Shown here piece by piece: positions 53,493 through 62,627 of a stretch of 64,000 bases of DNA. The notes beneath the pieces are model-generated. The model did no database searches. It was not told where the DNA came from and saw only the letters and a program-made list of their open reading frames with translations. Source of the stretch: Rhynchopus euleeides (taxonomy: Eukaryota; Euglenozoa; Diplonemea; Diplonemida; Diplonemidae); NCBI GenBank assembly GCA_963210315.1, contig OY723240.1, positions 2,418,001-2,482,000 of the forward strand, written 5' to 3'. Within the stretch, counting starts at the first letter, position 1. Every line of letters starts with the position of its first letter. The translations under genes were made by a program, and so were the position numbers.

Positions 53493-54216
53493 TCCCTGCG
53501 AGGGTGAATGTCCTGTCGTGCAACCGGTTGGTCGCAGATGGGGATGGGGAGTTCTTCCCGGTTCTCTCTGCGGCATGGCCTCCGCCGGATTTCAACCTCC
53601 ACATCGGGGACCAGATCTACGCAGACTCTGTCGCAGATGCGGCGAGGGATTCTGCAAAACGCCACGGGAGGCCCTCCCCGGGGCATACGGACTACCTCCG
53701 TGCCTACAGGGAGGCATACCTTACGACCTGGACTAACCCAGACTTCTCTCTCCTCCTCCGCTCTGCATCAAACATCCTGCTGGCGGACGACCACGACATC
53801 ATCTCCAACCTCAACGGGGAGAAGTGGCGCCCTCCAACAGCCACAGCATCACTCCCTACACCCCGGAGGCTGTGCAGGCCGCAGCGGTGTGGCTCGATGG
53901 GGGTTTGCGGTATCTCCGGTGGACTATGTGTAGTCGTGAATACCACCGATACCTGGGACTCCCGTGGTTAAGCCCCCCCCTGGAGGCGATTTTCGGGGGG
54001 GCTTATACACGGGGGGTCCCAGGTACATCGATGCACTATAGACCGTACCTACGTAGCTCCACACGGTTTTCAGGGGACCACGGTGGGTATGTATTGGCAG
54101 GATATGGTTCCTATTGGCCTCCGAAACCCGCACGGGTCGGGAATTTTGGACTGGCTGGTAAGAACCACAACCACCCGAGTCAGTCTTGGCTGTGTCTGCT
54201 GCATGATGTCACATGA
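53493..54216 (+). pseudogene. PhoD-like phosphatase fragment in transposon, copy 2
   Basis: The frame ARVNVLSCNRLVADGD, HIGDQIYAD, YLRAYREAYLTTW and ASNILLADDHDI is the metal-binding core of PhoD-like metallophosphatases (GDQIYAD and DDHD motifs). After NGEKW (about 53825) the sequence continues in the next frame (SITPYTPEAVQAAAVWLD, YHRYLG), meaning one base is lost. A 77-bp palindrome with GTACCTGGGAC-type ends then interrupts it. It is thus a captured, disabled gene piece. Known PhoD proteins are secreted phosphodiesterases or alkaline phosphatases. Confidence 0.65.
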
Positions 54217-54660
54217 ACTCTAAGGATTTCCGAAGGAAAATTCCCTCCAATTATTCCAATTAGCTAATTGGAGCCACGATCGTGGCGATCGTGGTTTTTT
54301 TCCCCACGATCGTGGAAAAAAGTTAATTGGAGGCTAATTGGACCGATCGTCACCATACCGTGTATAAAGCTCTCTAAACATCACCTCCGGTCACACTCAA
54401 GCCCACAGTGATGCAGCCCAAGGCAAGACAACTGGCACCCTGTCTTCCTGCTTGGGTATCGGTGACCCCCCCCCCTCCCCCTGGGTTAACCGATTGAGGG
54501 GAGGATGGCGGTGGTGGTGGTGGTGGCTCGAGTGCCGCAAGAGAGTGTCGTTCTGCGTCGGTGCCAAGACTCCACATGCGATATTAAGCGCGTGGTGGGG
54601 TGGGGCGGGGCGGGGTGGGAGGGGTGGTGGTGGTGGTGGTGGTGGCGGTGTCTATCAGAG

Positions 54661-54809
54661 CCCTCGTGTGCGGATGCGGGTGCAACTCGCTGGGGCAGTG
54701 CAGTGGCAAGATCCTCTCCCCCTCCCATCCCCACCCCCTCTTCCCCCCCACCTGTCTCGGACATTGCCTGCAATTGAGTGAACAACAGCGTTGGGGGTGT
54801 CAGGGTGTA
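54661..54809 (+). repeat. Duplicate of the cyclase upstream segment
   Basis: Nearly identical to 59381-59532 (CCCTCGTGTGCGGATGCGGG to GGGGGTGTCAGGGTGT), differing by a short CCCATCC repeat number. No cyclase sequence follows here. Confidence 0.8.
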
Positions 54810-55554
54810 GCAGGTGTGGGGTTGGCCTTTTGCACCTAGCGCCAGGCGTCGCCTTGTGAGGAAGAATGTGCATCGCAGCGCAGAAAGAAAAGGCGAAGCC
54901 CGCACTCACACAGCTGTCGCTGTCTAGTCTCTGTTGACTTCCACGTGGGTGGCTTCACACTAATGATGCAGGCCTGTCGCTAACTTTTCGATTTTGGAGA
55001 TTTGGTGGGTTGACGCTCCTGTTTTGGGGGGGGATCAGGGGGGAAAACACTAGGGGTCAATTTTTCTCGCGCGCGCTTCGCGCGCGCTCGTGTTGTTGCC
55101 AAATTTTCCCATCGGTGGACCACTAGGTGGGCACGGTGCGAGGCGCTGGGTTCCTTCCGCGGTTCCTCTCCCGCTCGCGCCGTCGGGTGCCGGAGGAAAC
55201 CAAAAAATGGCTTTCGGGACCATGATTTCGACGCTGCCCCCTGATATGTCACGGCCGTCAAAGCGCAAGGACTTGGTTACTAGACGGGCACGCGAGATGG
55301 GGGGTCTGGGGGGCAGAGCCCCCCAGCCGCCGGAGGCCACGGTAGTGAGCATCTGTTCATTGTGGGCGTACAGATTCTGTGTGAGTTGGCTGCGTCCTCC
55401 TGAGGCTACTGGAGTGGTTGGATTCCCTGACCCGGTGGGAATCGAATGACTTGAGTACGAGACATACGCCACAGGGGGGTCTGGGGGGCGGAGCCCCCAG
55501 CCGCCGGAGGCCACGGTAGTGAGCATCTGTTCCTGCAAAACCATACTCTCTTCG

Positions 55555-55815
55555 ACGTCGACCCAGTGAAAGTGGGTTGACGCTTGGTCGACGCTTGGTG
55601 AGCGTCGACCCAGTGTAACCGGGCCAACGCTAGGTTAGCGTCGACCCAGTGTAATAAATGGGTTGACGCTTGGTCCAGGCTTGAATGGCAACCCAGTTCC
55701 ACTAGGTCGACGCTCCAAGCCTCGACCAAGCGTCAACCCAGTCCACTGGGTCGACGCTGGGTCGACGCTTTTTTATGGGGGGGGAAACCCAAAATCACTG
55801 GGTCGACGGTCGACG
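55555..55815. repeat. Array of GTCGACCCAGT / ACTGGGTTGACGC words
   Basis: At least ten copies of GTCGACGCT, GGGTTGACGCTTGG or their complements in alternating orientation, able to form several nested hairpins. No coding sense. Confidence 0.75.
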
Positions 55816-55932
55816 CTTAGCGACATGCCTGCTAATGATGGAGGGAGTGAGGGGGGGGGGGGTGGTGGGGGCATGCAGGCGGGTGAGTCGATTCCTGATG
55901 AAGCGACAGGGCCCCTTCCTTTTCCTCCTTCA

Positions 55933-56038
55933 GGGGGTCTTCGCTACGGGGTGGTCGTCAGTGCATTTTGGTGCATTTCGTTGAATTGGCCGAAAACTGA
56001 CGAAGATTGACGAAGGATAACGACCAGCGAAGACCCCC
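55933..56038. mobile_element. GGGGGTCTTCGC miniature element upstream of Ubl-DUF4116 gene
   Basis: 106 bp with complete inverted ends and TCA on both sides (55930-55932 and 56039-56041). It lies 128 bases before the start codon at 56167. Confidence 0.8.
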
Positions 56039-56166
56039 TCACTGAGTTGACATAATGCACAGTCCGGAGGACAGGGTACAGTGTGATACGGCAAGCCACA
56101 CAGGTGCGAACACGACCGCCTTTTGCGGTCCCCCGAGCCAGGGGGGCGGGAGGGTGGGGGGGAGAC

Positions 56167-58984
56167 ATGTTGGTGTATCTGGCTGACAGGAGGACCGGCT
56201 GTCAGCATACCGCCGACGTCGGGGTCGACGACACGCCGGACGACGTGAAGCAGCTTGCACTGCAGGCGTTCCCCTACTTTTTCGGGGTGGAGGTGGCTGA
56301 CCTGCAGCTGTCGGTGGGGGGTAAGACGTTATGCGGTGATGAGCCTCTGAGCAGCGCCGCAGGTGTCGGAGACGGGTGCACAGTGGACGTCGACCTGGAG
56401 TGGCAGCGCTACCTTGATGACCTGGACAGCGGATGCAAGCAAGTGTGGGAGGTTCCGCTGTGGGTGTCAGAGTGGGCGGATGTGGTCGAAGCTGTTCGCG
56501 AAAGGACGGATCGCCTCCAATCCGCGCACATCACAGTGAAGGCGAATCGTGAAGTATGTCTCGCAACGATTCAACAGAATGGCTCTGCCTTGCAATACAT
56601 CGATGGCTCCCTGAAGGATGATCGTGAACTGAATCTTGCAGCAGTGCAGCAGAATGGTTCTGCCTTGCGATACGTCGATGACTCCCTGAAGGACGATCGT
56701 GAACTGAATCTCGCAGCGGTTCAACAGAATGGCACTGCCTTGCAACATGTCCACACCTCATTGAAAGCTGGTCGTGATATCAACCTTGCAGCGGTGCAAC
56801 AACGGGGTTCTGCCTTGAGGTTCGTCCACGACTCCCTGAAGGACGATCGTGAAATCAATCTCACAGCGGTGCAACAGACTGGCTCTGCCTTGCAATATGT
56901 ACACCACTCCCTGAACGCTGATCGTGACATCAATCTCACAGCGGTTCAACAGACTGGCTCTGCCTTGCAGCACGTCCACCACTCCCTCAGGGCCGAGCGG
57001 GAACTAAATCTCGCAGCGGTGCAGCAGACCGGCCATGCCTTGGAATATGTCCACGACTCCCTGAAGGCTGATCGTGAAATCAATCTCACAGCGGTACGGC
57101 AGGACGGTTATGAGTTGAGGCACGTCCACGACTCGTTGAAAGCTGATCGTGACATCAATCTCGCAGCGGTGCATCAGAACGTGGATACCTTGCAATACGT
57201 ACACGACTCCTTGAAGGATGATCGTGTAATATTCATCGCACCGCAACAGCATGCACCTGCCTTGGGAAACGCCCCTGAATCGGATGCTGTGTCTTCTCCT
57301 CCCCCACACGCACATGCCAGACGGACGCCCGATAGCCTGCTTGGCCGGCTCGCTCGGGCCCTCAGCCGATGCGCCCCGTGTCCGACCTTGTTCGGTTCAA
57401 GCCCGACCCAGACCGATCATGAGCTGTATCTCGCACTGGTTCAACAGCAAGGCAATGCCTTGAGATATGTTGACGACCCCTTGAAGGACGACCGTGCTAT
57501 CAATCTCGCAGCGGTGCAACATAATGGCCTAGCCTTGAGATACGTCCACGACGCCCTGAAGGCCGATCGTGAACTGAACTTCACAGCAGTGCAGCAGAAT
57601 GGCCTAGTCTTGAGCTGCGTCCACGACTGCCTGAAATCCGACCGCCAACTGAATATCGCAGCAGTGCAACAGAATGGGTCTGCCTTGCAACACGTACACT
57701 CCTCCCTGAAGGCTGATCGTGACATCAATTTTGCAGCGGTGCAACGGAATGGCTATGCTTTGAGCTACGTCCACCACTCCCTGAAGGCCGACCGTGAGCT
57801 GAACCTCATAGCAGTGCAATCGGATGGCTCCGCCTTGCAACATGTGCACCCCTCCCTGCAGGCCGATCGGGAAATCTGTCTCGCAGCCGTGCAGGGGTGA
57901 TGGGTCGTCAGGGGAGCGGACCTGGCGACTACGGCTGGCACCTCCACGTGGTGAACCCTGGGGGCCTTTGCGAACAGACCGTTGAGGTAAGCTACGCTGC
58001 ACGCTTTGGCTTAAGGTAGCGCATTGCGTGTAGGCTGGATGTATCCCTCTGGAGACCCGGTGTTTCGCTTAGGCCGCTAAGACCAGTCAGGCTGCACGCG
58101 GCGCTCATGAAGCGCGCCGCGTGGCCAGAAGAAACTGTGGGCGGCAACCGTGTTACGTGTTTTTTACCGGGGCGCGTGGGACAAGTTTACCGCACACGCG
58201 CACGTGGGACAAGTTCAACGCACACGCACACGTGGATCCCCCGGCTTTGCCTTCCTTCGCCTTCCTACTTTTAGTTCTTTTTCACCACGATCTTTTGCCC
58301 GTCACCTGTTGTTCGACGAGTCGAGCCGCGGCCAGGAACGCCTCTGGAATACCCTGTGGTGGTGAGTGTCCGTTCGTCCTGTTTAGACCAGCCGTTGTTC
58401 CCGTCTTCTCCTTTTTACGCCCACTGGGTTGGAGTTGATCAGTCAATCGTTCATCCGACCGCAGCATTATGCGACCGGCGCGGTGTTAACAAACGAGTGC
58501 ATTAATCGTATTTTGTTGCACATTGCTTCCTTCCTTTCTACCTTTTAGCCTTTTCCCGCCAGCCCACAGAGATAGGAGCACGCTCTCCCTTTTTATTGCT
58601 GTTCTTGCTGTTAGCTTTTAGCTGGGTCCGCCCCGGCGAAGACCGGCGTCTTCTGGCCGTCTGGGGGGTCTGGCAATTGCGCTGGGCTCCCTGGATTCTC
58701 TGGATGAGTCAGTCTTTAAACAAAATCAATACTGTCTCGCAGCCGTGCAACAGAATGGCACCGCCCTGACCTACGTCCACCACTCCCTGAAAGCCGACCG
58801 TGAGCTGAATCTCGCAGCGGTGCAGCAGAATGGCTTAGTCTTGAGCTACATTCACCACTCCCTGAAGGCCGACCGTGACCTGAATCTGGCAGCAGTGCAG
58901 CAGAACGGATATGCCTTGCATTACGTTCACCCCTCCCTGGAGGCGGATCGCGAACTGAACCTCGCATCAGCACAACATCTCTGA
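56167..58984 (+). CDS. Ubiquitin-like/DUF4116-repeat protein, interrupted by an insertion
   Basis: ATG 56167 starts an intact ubiquitin-like domain (residues 1-77: MLVYLADRRTG, DDVKQLALQAFPYF, LQLSVGGKTLCGDEPLSS, GDGCTVDVDL). Then comes VWEVPLWVSEWADVV and fifteen 25-residue DUF4116 repeats (pattern INLAAVQQNGSALQYVHDSLKDDRE), split by a Pro/Ala/Cys linker at about residues 360-410. The frame ends at TGA 57898-57900, but three more repeats continue at 58745-58984. The 18 bases CTGTCTCGCAGCCGTGCA occur at both 57876-57893 and 58732-58749. Removing one repeat plus the DNA between (856 bp) restores one frame. The gap is either a recent insertion or an unusual intron. Shorter relatives at 18 and 25 kb have lost half the ubiquitin-like domain. 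DUF4116 has no known function; a binding scaffold is a reasonable guess. Confidence 0.75.
57894..58749. mobile_element. 856-bp insertion in the DUF4116 gene
   Basis: DNA of different composition (T-rich and CT-rich, with stops in all frames) bounded by the 18-bp direct repeat. It has no inverted ends, which is more like a retroposed sequence or an intron with direct repeats than a cut-and-paste transposon. Internal features: repeated GTGGGACAAGTT near 58177 and 58204, and pyrimidine tracts near 58530-58560. No family is recognised. Confidence 0.5.
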
Positions 58985-59024
58985 AAAGCCCTGGTCCCTG
59001 GCCCAGGGCTTTTCAGAGATGTTG
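58973..59024. other. Perfect 22-bp hairpin over the stop codon
   Basis: CAACATCTCTGAAAAGCCC (start of the left arm, 58973-58994) pairs exactly with 59003-59024, leaving an 8-base loop. The TGA stop at 58982-58984 of the DUF4116 frame lies inside the left arm. It could be a 3'-end signal or a tiny inverted repeat. Confidence 0.8.
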
Positions 59025-59732
59025 TCCCGAAGGCCCTGGCCGGACACTCGTTTGCCACATCTTCGCCCCGCCTGGGGTCCGTGCCGTGTGCGTAGGGGGC
59101 GGGGGGGGGGGGGCGCCCGCCAACCCGCTTCCCTGTGATGTGCCCTGCTCTCCACCCTCACTCTAACCCCGGGTGTTTCGCGTCTGTTTTCTCTTCCCCT
59201 CTTTCCCCCCTCTGAACATGCCTTCTAGGCGGGCACAGCCTCGCTAACAGACAGGCTCAAGAATCCTTTGATGAACCTTTGCGAACACTTTGCACGCCGA
59301 CGCGACGAGGTGGCGTGCATCCATCCTTGCATTCTGTCTGCAGGCGGATCTCAAAAAGGTGGTGGATGTGCCTCTCTTAGCCCTCGTGTGCGGATGCGGG
59401 TGCAACTCGCTGGGGCAGTGCAGTGGCAAGATCCTCTCCCCCTCCCATCCCCCTCCCATCCCCACCCCCTCTTCCCCCACCTGACATTGCCTGCAATTGA
59501 GTGAACAACAGCGTTGGGGGTGTCAGGGTGTGGGGTCCTTCGGGCCCTGTCGCCCCGGGGGACGAACAGTTGCATGCATGTGCCACACAAGGGGAGAGGG
59601 ACGGAGGGGCGGCATGCGTCAGGGGGCCTCGTCCCCCCTCCCATCCTTGAGGGTCAGCTGTTGCTGGTCGCAGCACCACTTTTTCACTTCTCCACACCCA
59701 CCGCCCCTCCCCCCCGCACAGGCGCACAGGCG
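59025..59732 (+). other. Intergenic and 5' region of the adenylate cyclase gene
   Basis: Contains a G run (59098-59112) and the segment duplicated at 54661-54809 (59381-59532). A very strong pyrimidine tract ends in CCCCCCCGCACAG at 59721, 12 bases before ATG 59733, a good trans- or cis-splice acceptor. The frame is open back to 59514, so an upstream exon encoding a signal peptide cannot be excluded. Confidence 0.55.
59703..59721 (+). promoter_or_regulatory. Candidate splice acceptor of the cyclase gene
   Basis: A C-rich pyrimidine tract ending CGCACAG, 12 bases before the start codon. It is the clearest acceptor-type site in the window. Confidence 0.5.
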
Positions 59733-62627
59733 ATGTCTGTGGTGTGCACGCTGTGCGCACTACACATCGGTGTGATCGTTCGCATCGCCGCTGTTCCAAA
59801 GGTACCGCTGCAGCCATACGACACAGCAAAGTGGGACAGCCCGTGCTCCAACCTCACTGTGGCGACATGTGTCGGAGGGTTTCCCAGCATCGCAGCAGCC
59901 CTGCGGCACGGGGCGGCAGGTGCTGATGGAGTGCTACGCATCGGGGGCTTCGCACACATCGATGGTTTGGTGCAGGGGCACCCTGCGGGCTTGGCACTCA
60001 ATGACGTGATATGGCCACGCGCTGCAGTTGAGGTGCTGCATCTGCAATCGCCCGACTTCCTGATGTGGATTGACCGTGTTCACACCGCACGCCTTCTCGC
60101 CGAACAGCAGTGGCCCGTTATTTCCACAAACCTGCTTCTGCACCAGAACAGGATCTTCGCCCATGCCCTGAAGCCGTACTACATCACGGAGCCCTACCCC
60201 GGCATCCGCATCGGGGTGCTGGTGCTGTTTCCACACGACTTCTGGGTCCCCACGACAGGGTTTGGCGAATCGGTGGCCGACTTCGTCGCCTTGTTGCGAG
60301 ATCAAGGTGCGACGGTGGTGGTGGCGCTTGTCAACGGCATCACACCCGAGGTGGAGCTGCCGGGCCTGCAGCACACGGGGGTTGACGTGGCGGCTTACCT
60401 GTCTCTGAACCACACGGGGCGCCCGGTGACACAGAAGGTGGGTGCACTCCATCTCATCACAAAATCATTTGCGTCCCAACCTCTGGTCGACTGGATCCAG
60501 CTGGAGTTTTCCGAATCGCACCAGCTGGTGCGCGTGTCCTGCAATGCAACACATGCGACTGATGTGCCCGAGGCGTGGAAGGACGATGCGTTCAACGAGG
60601 ATGTAGCGTTTTTGCAGGACATCATCGATGTGGTGGATGATGGCGACGTCGTTATCGGCGAGAGTGTGATTCCGGTTGAAAACGGGTTCTGGAATGACAA
60701 GTGCAGGCAGGAAGACTGCGAGTTGGGTGTCATTGTCAACAGTGCGTTGCTCGCCAGCCGGCCAGGCGTGGAAATTGCGTTGAGCAACGGCGGGGCGATG
60801 CGCGGAGGTTGGCCTGCAGGAACCCTGAAGAAGTCGCACCTGGCCAATGCGCTGCCCTTCCAGAACCACCTCTGCTACCTCAACCTGACTGGTGCCGAGA
60901 TCTACAGGGCCCTGGAACACTCCTGTTCGACATTGCTTGCCAACGGCACGACCGACAGAGGGACTCCGATGACTGGGCAGTTCCTACAGGTGCTAGGGAT
61001 GCGGTACTTCATCAACCCAAGACTGCTGGCCTACCACCGTGTCACTGCCATCCACGTGAAGGAGACAGGCACTGGCAGGTGGGTGCCGATGGACTTCAAG
61101 CGGGCGTACAGTGTGGTTACAAACAACTTCCTGTGTGGTGGGGGCGACAGATATGCCTTTCGCCCGCATAACAACGTGATGGAGACATCGTCTGCAGTCC
61201 TGAAGGCAATACTGATGCAGTACATCAAGGATACGTCGCCCGTGGAACCGCGCGTGCGGGGGAACATCGTGCTGGACTTTGGCGGGGCCACGCTGGACAC
61301 AGTGAAGACTGCAGATATGTGCAGTGCGGAGCAGCTGTTCCTTGCGGAGTGGGAGGTGTGCGAGGAGTGTGCCCCAGGAGAGCGGCCGGAACACGGGGTG
61401 TGTGTGCTGGTGCCGCCAGGTGCGGACCATACCACGCTGATCGTGGGAGTGGCTCTGGCGTCTGTGGTGCTCCTGGCAGTGCCATTGGTGGTGTACTTGG
61501 TGGTGGCGCGGCGCAGGCGGGAGTGGCGTGTGCGGCATGCACCCCGCGATGCGGAAGCCAACTTCGCCGTCGTGTTCACCGACATCAAGCGGAGCACAAA
61601 CCTGTGGGCCACACACCAGCGCGACATGGCAGTGGCCCTGACGCAACACCACCGCATCTGCCGGGAGCTGATCGATGTGCACAGCGGCTACGAGGTGAAG
61701 ACGATCGGGGACGCCTTCATGGTTGCGTTTGCGTCCCCCGTGGATGCCGTGGCGTTCATGCTGGACCTGCAGATGGAGCTGCTGCAGGTTGAGTGGCCGG
61801 AGGGGCTCCTGTCACACCCCGCGTGCCGCAGGGTGCCTGGGTTGTTCAACGGGCTGCGTGTGCGTGTCGGTGCGCACTACGGCCGCGCCAGTGTCGTGGA
61901 GACGCCGGGTGGCGGTTACGACTACGACGGGACGACGTGCAACCTTGCTGCGCGTGTGGGTGACGCGGGGGACGGCGGGCAGAATGTGGTGACAGAGGAG
62001 CTGTACCGTGCGGTGGAGCCGCAACTCGACCTGCTGGAGTGCATGCCGGACGTGAGCTTCCTCGGGTCCTACATCTTCAGGGATGTGCCTGGCGAGGTGG
62101 CGTGCTACCAGCTCCTCCCCGCCGTCCTGGCGGCACGTCCCTTCAACGACCTACGAAACGTGCAGCCGCCACCCTGCGCACCCGACGATGCGAAGTCCGG
62201 GGACCACGGCAAGGTGTCCAAGATGCACCTTACACGCGCGATGCAGTCGCTGCGTATCTGGGCCACCCGTGATCACCAGGGCGTCAACTTCCACGTTCTC
62301 AACGACCTGTTTGTCGCGGCTGCTTCAGACAACACCCCACTCCTCGGTGCCGCCTCGCGTGCACTTCTGAATTCCCTTGCCAGCAGGGAGGGCACCACTG
62401 ACGACTTGCGCACGGCCCCCAGTCTCCGCTGCTGCAGCACTTCTGGCTCGACCTCCTCACCGTGTCACGACCTGTCCAGTGACTCCGAATTTGGGCCCTC
62501 TTCAACATTGCTGCGTTGGCCACTCGTGTCTGAGATCCTTTGCAGCCTGCCGGAGAATTTCATCCTGCTCCTCGAGGCGCAGGTGGCCATGGTGTCGCCG
62601 TGTGCACGCACAGAGCAGTGGCTTTGA
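59733..62627 (+). CDS. Receptor-type adenylate cyclase with 5'-nucleotidase-like ectodomain
   Basis: 964 residues. Residues about 1-270 resemble the metallophosphoesterase half of 5'-nucleotidases (VISTNLLLHQNRIF, YPGIRIGVLVLFPHDFW, ALVNGITPEVELPGL), but the usual DxH, GD and GHxH metal ligands are not there. Residues about 300-500 match the C-terminal nucleotidase domain (IVNSALLASRPGVEIALSN, GAMRGG, LPFQNHLCYLNLTGAEIY, YSVVTNNFLCGGGDRY). A single membrane helix lies at about 567-591 (VALASVVLLAVPLVVYLVV) followed by basic residues. A class III cyclase domain follows: FTDIKRSTNLW (metal Asp 617), VKTIGDAF (Lys 656, Asp 660), GYDYDG (Asp 730) and NLAAR (Asn 737, Arg 741). The Lys/Asp pair favours ATP, giving cAMP inside the cell. 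Layout and catalytic sequence recall trypanosomatid receptor cyclases. The N-terminus has no clear signal peptide, so an upstream exon may exist. Confidence 0.85.
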   Translation: MSVVCTLCALHIGVIVRIAAVPKVPLQPYDTAKWDSPCSNLTVATCVGGFPSIAAALRHGAAGADGVLRIGGFAHIDGLVQGHPAGLALNDVIWPRAAVEVLHLQSPDFLMWIDRVHTARLLAEQQWPVISTNLLLHQNRIFAHALKPYYITEPYPGIRIGVLVLFPHDFWVPTTGFGESVADFVALLRDQGATVVVALVNGITPEVELPGLQHTGVDVAAYLSLNHTGRPVTQKVGALHLITKSFASQPLVDWIQLEFSESHQLVRVSCNATHATDVPEAWKDDAFNEDVAFLQDIIDVVDDGDVVIGESVIPVENGFWNDKCRQEDCELGVIVNSALLASRPGVEIALSNGGAMRGGWPAGTLKKSHLANALPFQNHLCYLNLTGAEIYRALEHSCSTLLANGTTDRGTPMTGQFLQVLGMRYFINPRLLAYHRVTAIHVKETGTGRWVPMDFKRAYSVVTNNFLCGGGDRYAFRPHNNVMETSSAVLKAILMQYIKDTSPVEPRVRGNIVLDFGGATLDTVKTADMCSAEQLFLAEWEVCEECAPGERPEHGVCVLVPPGADHTTLIVGVALASVVLLAVPLVVYLVVARRRREWRVRHAPRDAEANFAVVFTDIKRSTNLWATHQRDMAVALTQHHRICRELIDVHSGYEVKTIGDAFMVAFASPVDAVAFMLDLQMELLQVEWPEGLLSHPACRRVPGLFNGLRVRVGAHYGRASVVETPGGGYDYDGTTCNLAARVGDAGDGGQNVVTEELYRAVEPQLDLLECMPDVSFLGSYIFRDVPGEVACYQLLPAVLAARPFNDLRNVQPPPCAPDDAKSGDHGKVSKMHLTRAMQSLRIWATRDHQGVNFHVLNDLFVAAASDNTPLLGAASRALLNSLASREGTTDDLRTAPSLRCCSTSGSTSSPCHDLSSDSEFGPSSTLLRWPLVSEILCSLPENFILLLEAQVAMVSPCARTEQWL

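Larger units (their letters stand above)
51615..54362 (+). mobile_element. 2748-bp CACGGTATGG element, copy 2
   Basis: Full-length inverted copy of 41453-44200, here with a clear 6-bp duplication TATAAA (51609-51614 and 54363-54368). It includes the nested miniature element at 51988-52089 and the PhoD-like fragment. Copies 1 and 2 face each other across CTR9. Confidence 0.85.
54363..55932. other. Repeat-rich intergenic region
   Basis: 54600-54655 is a GGT microsatellite. 54661-54809 duplicates the sequence upstream of the adenylate cyclase gene (59381-59532). 55220-55530 holds inverted sequence related to the hAT-like element at 34480, with two palindromic-core repeats. 55555-55815 is an array of GTCGAC-containing words. 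No gene is supported. Confidence 0.6.

Noticed and set aside
57894..58749. tRNA- or SL-RNA-derived content of the insertion
   Set aside because: I looked for internal promoter boxes, a cloverleaf and a leader-like sequence and found no convincing match.
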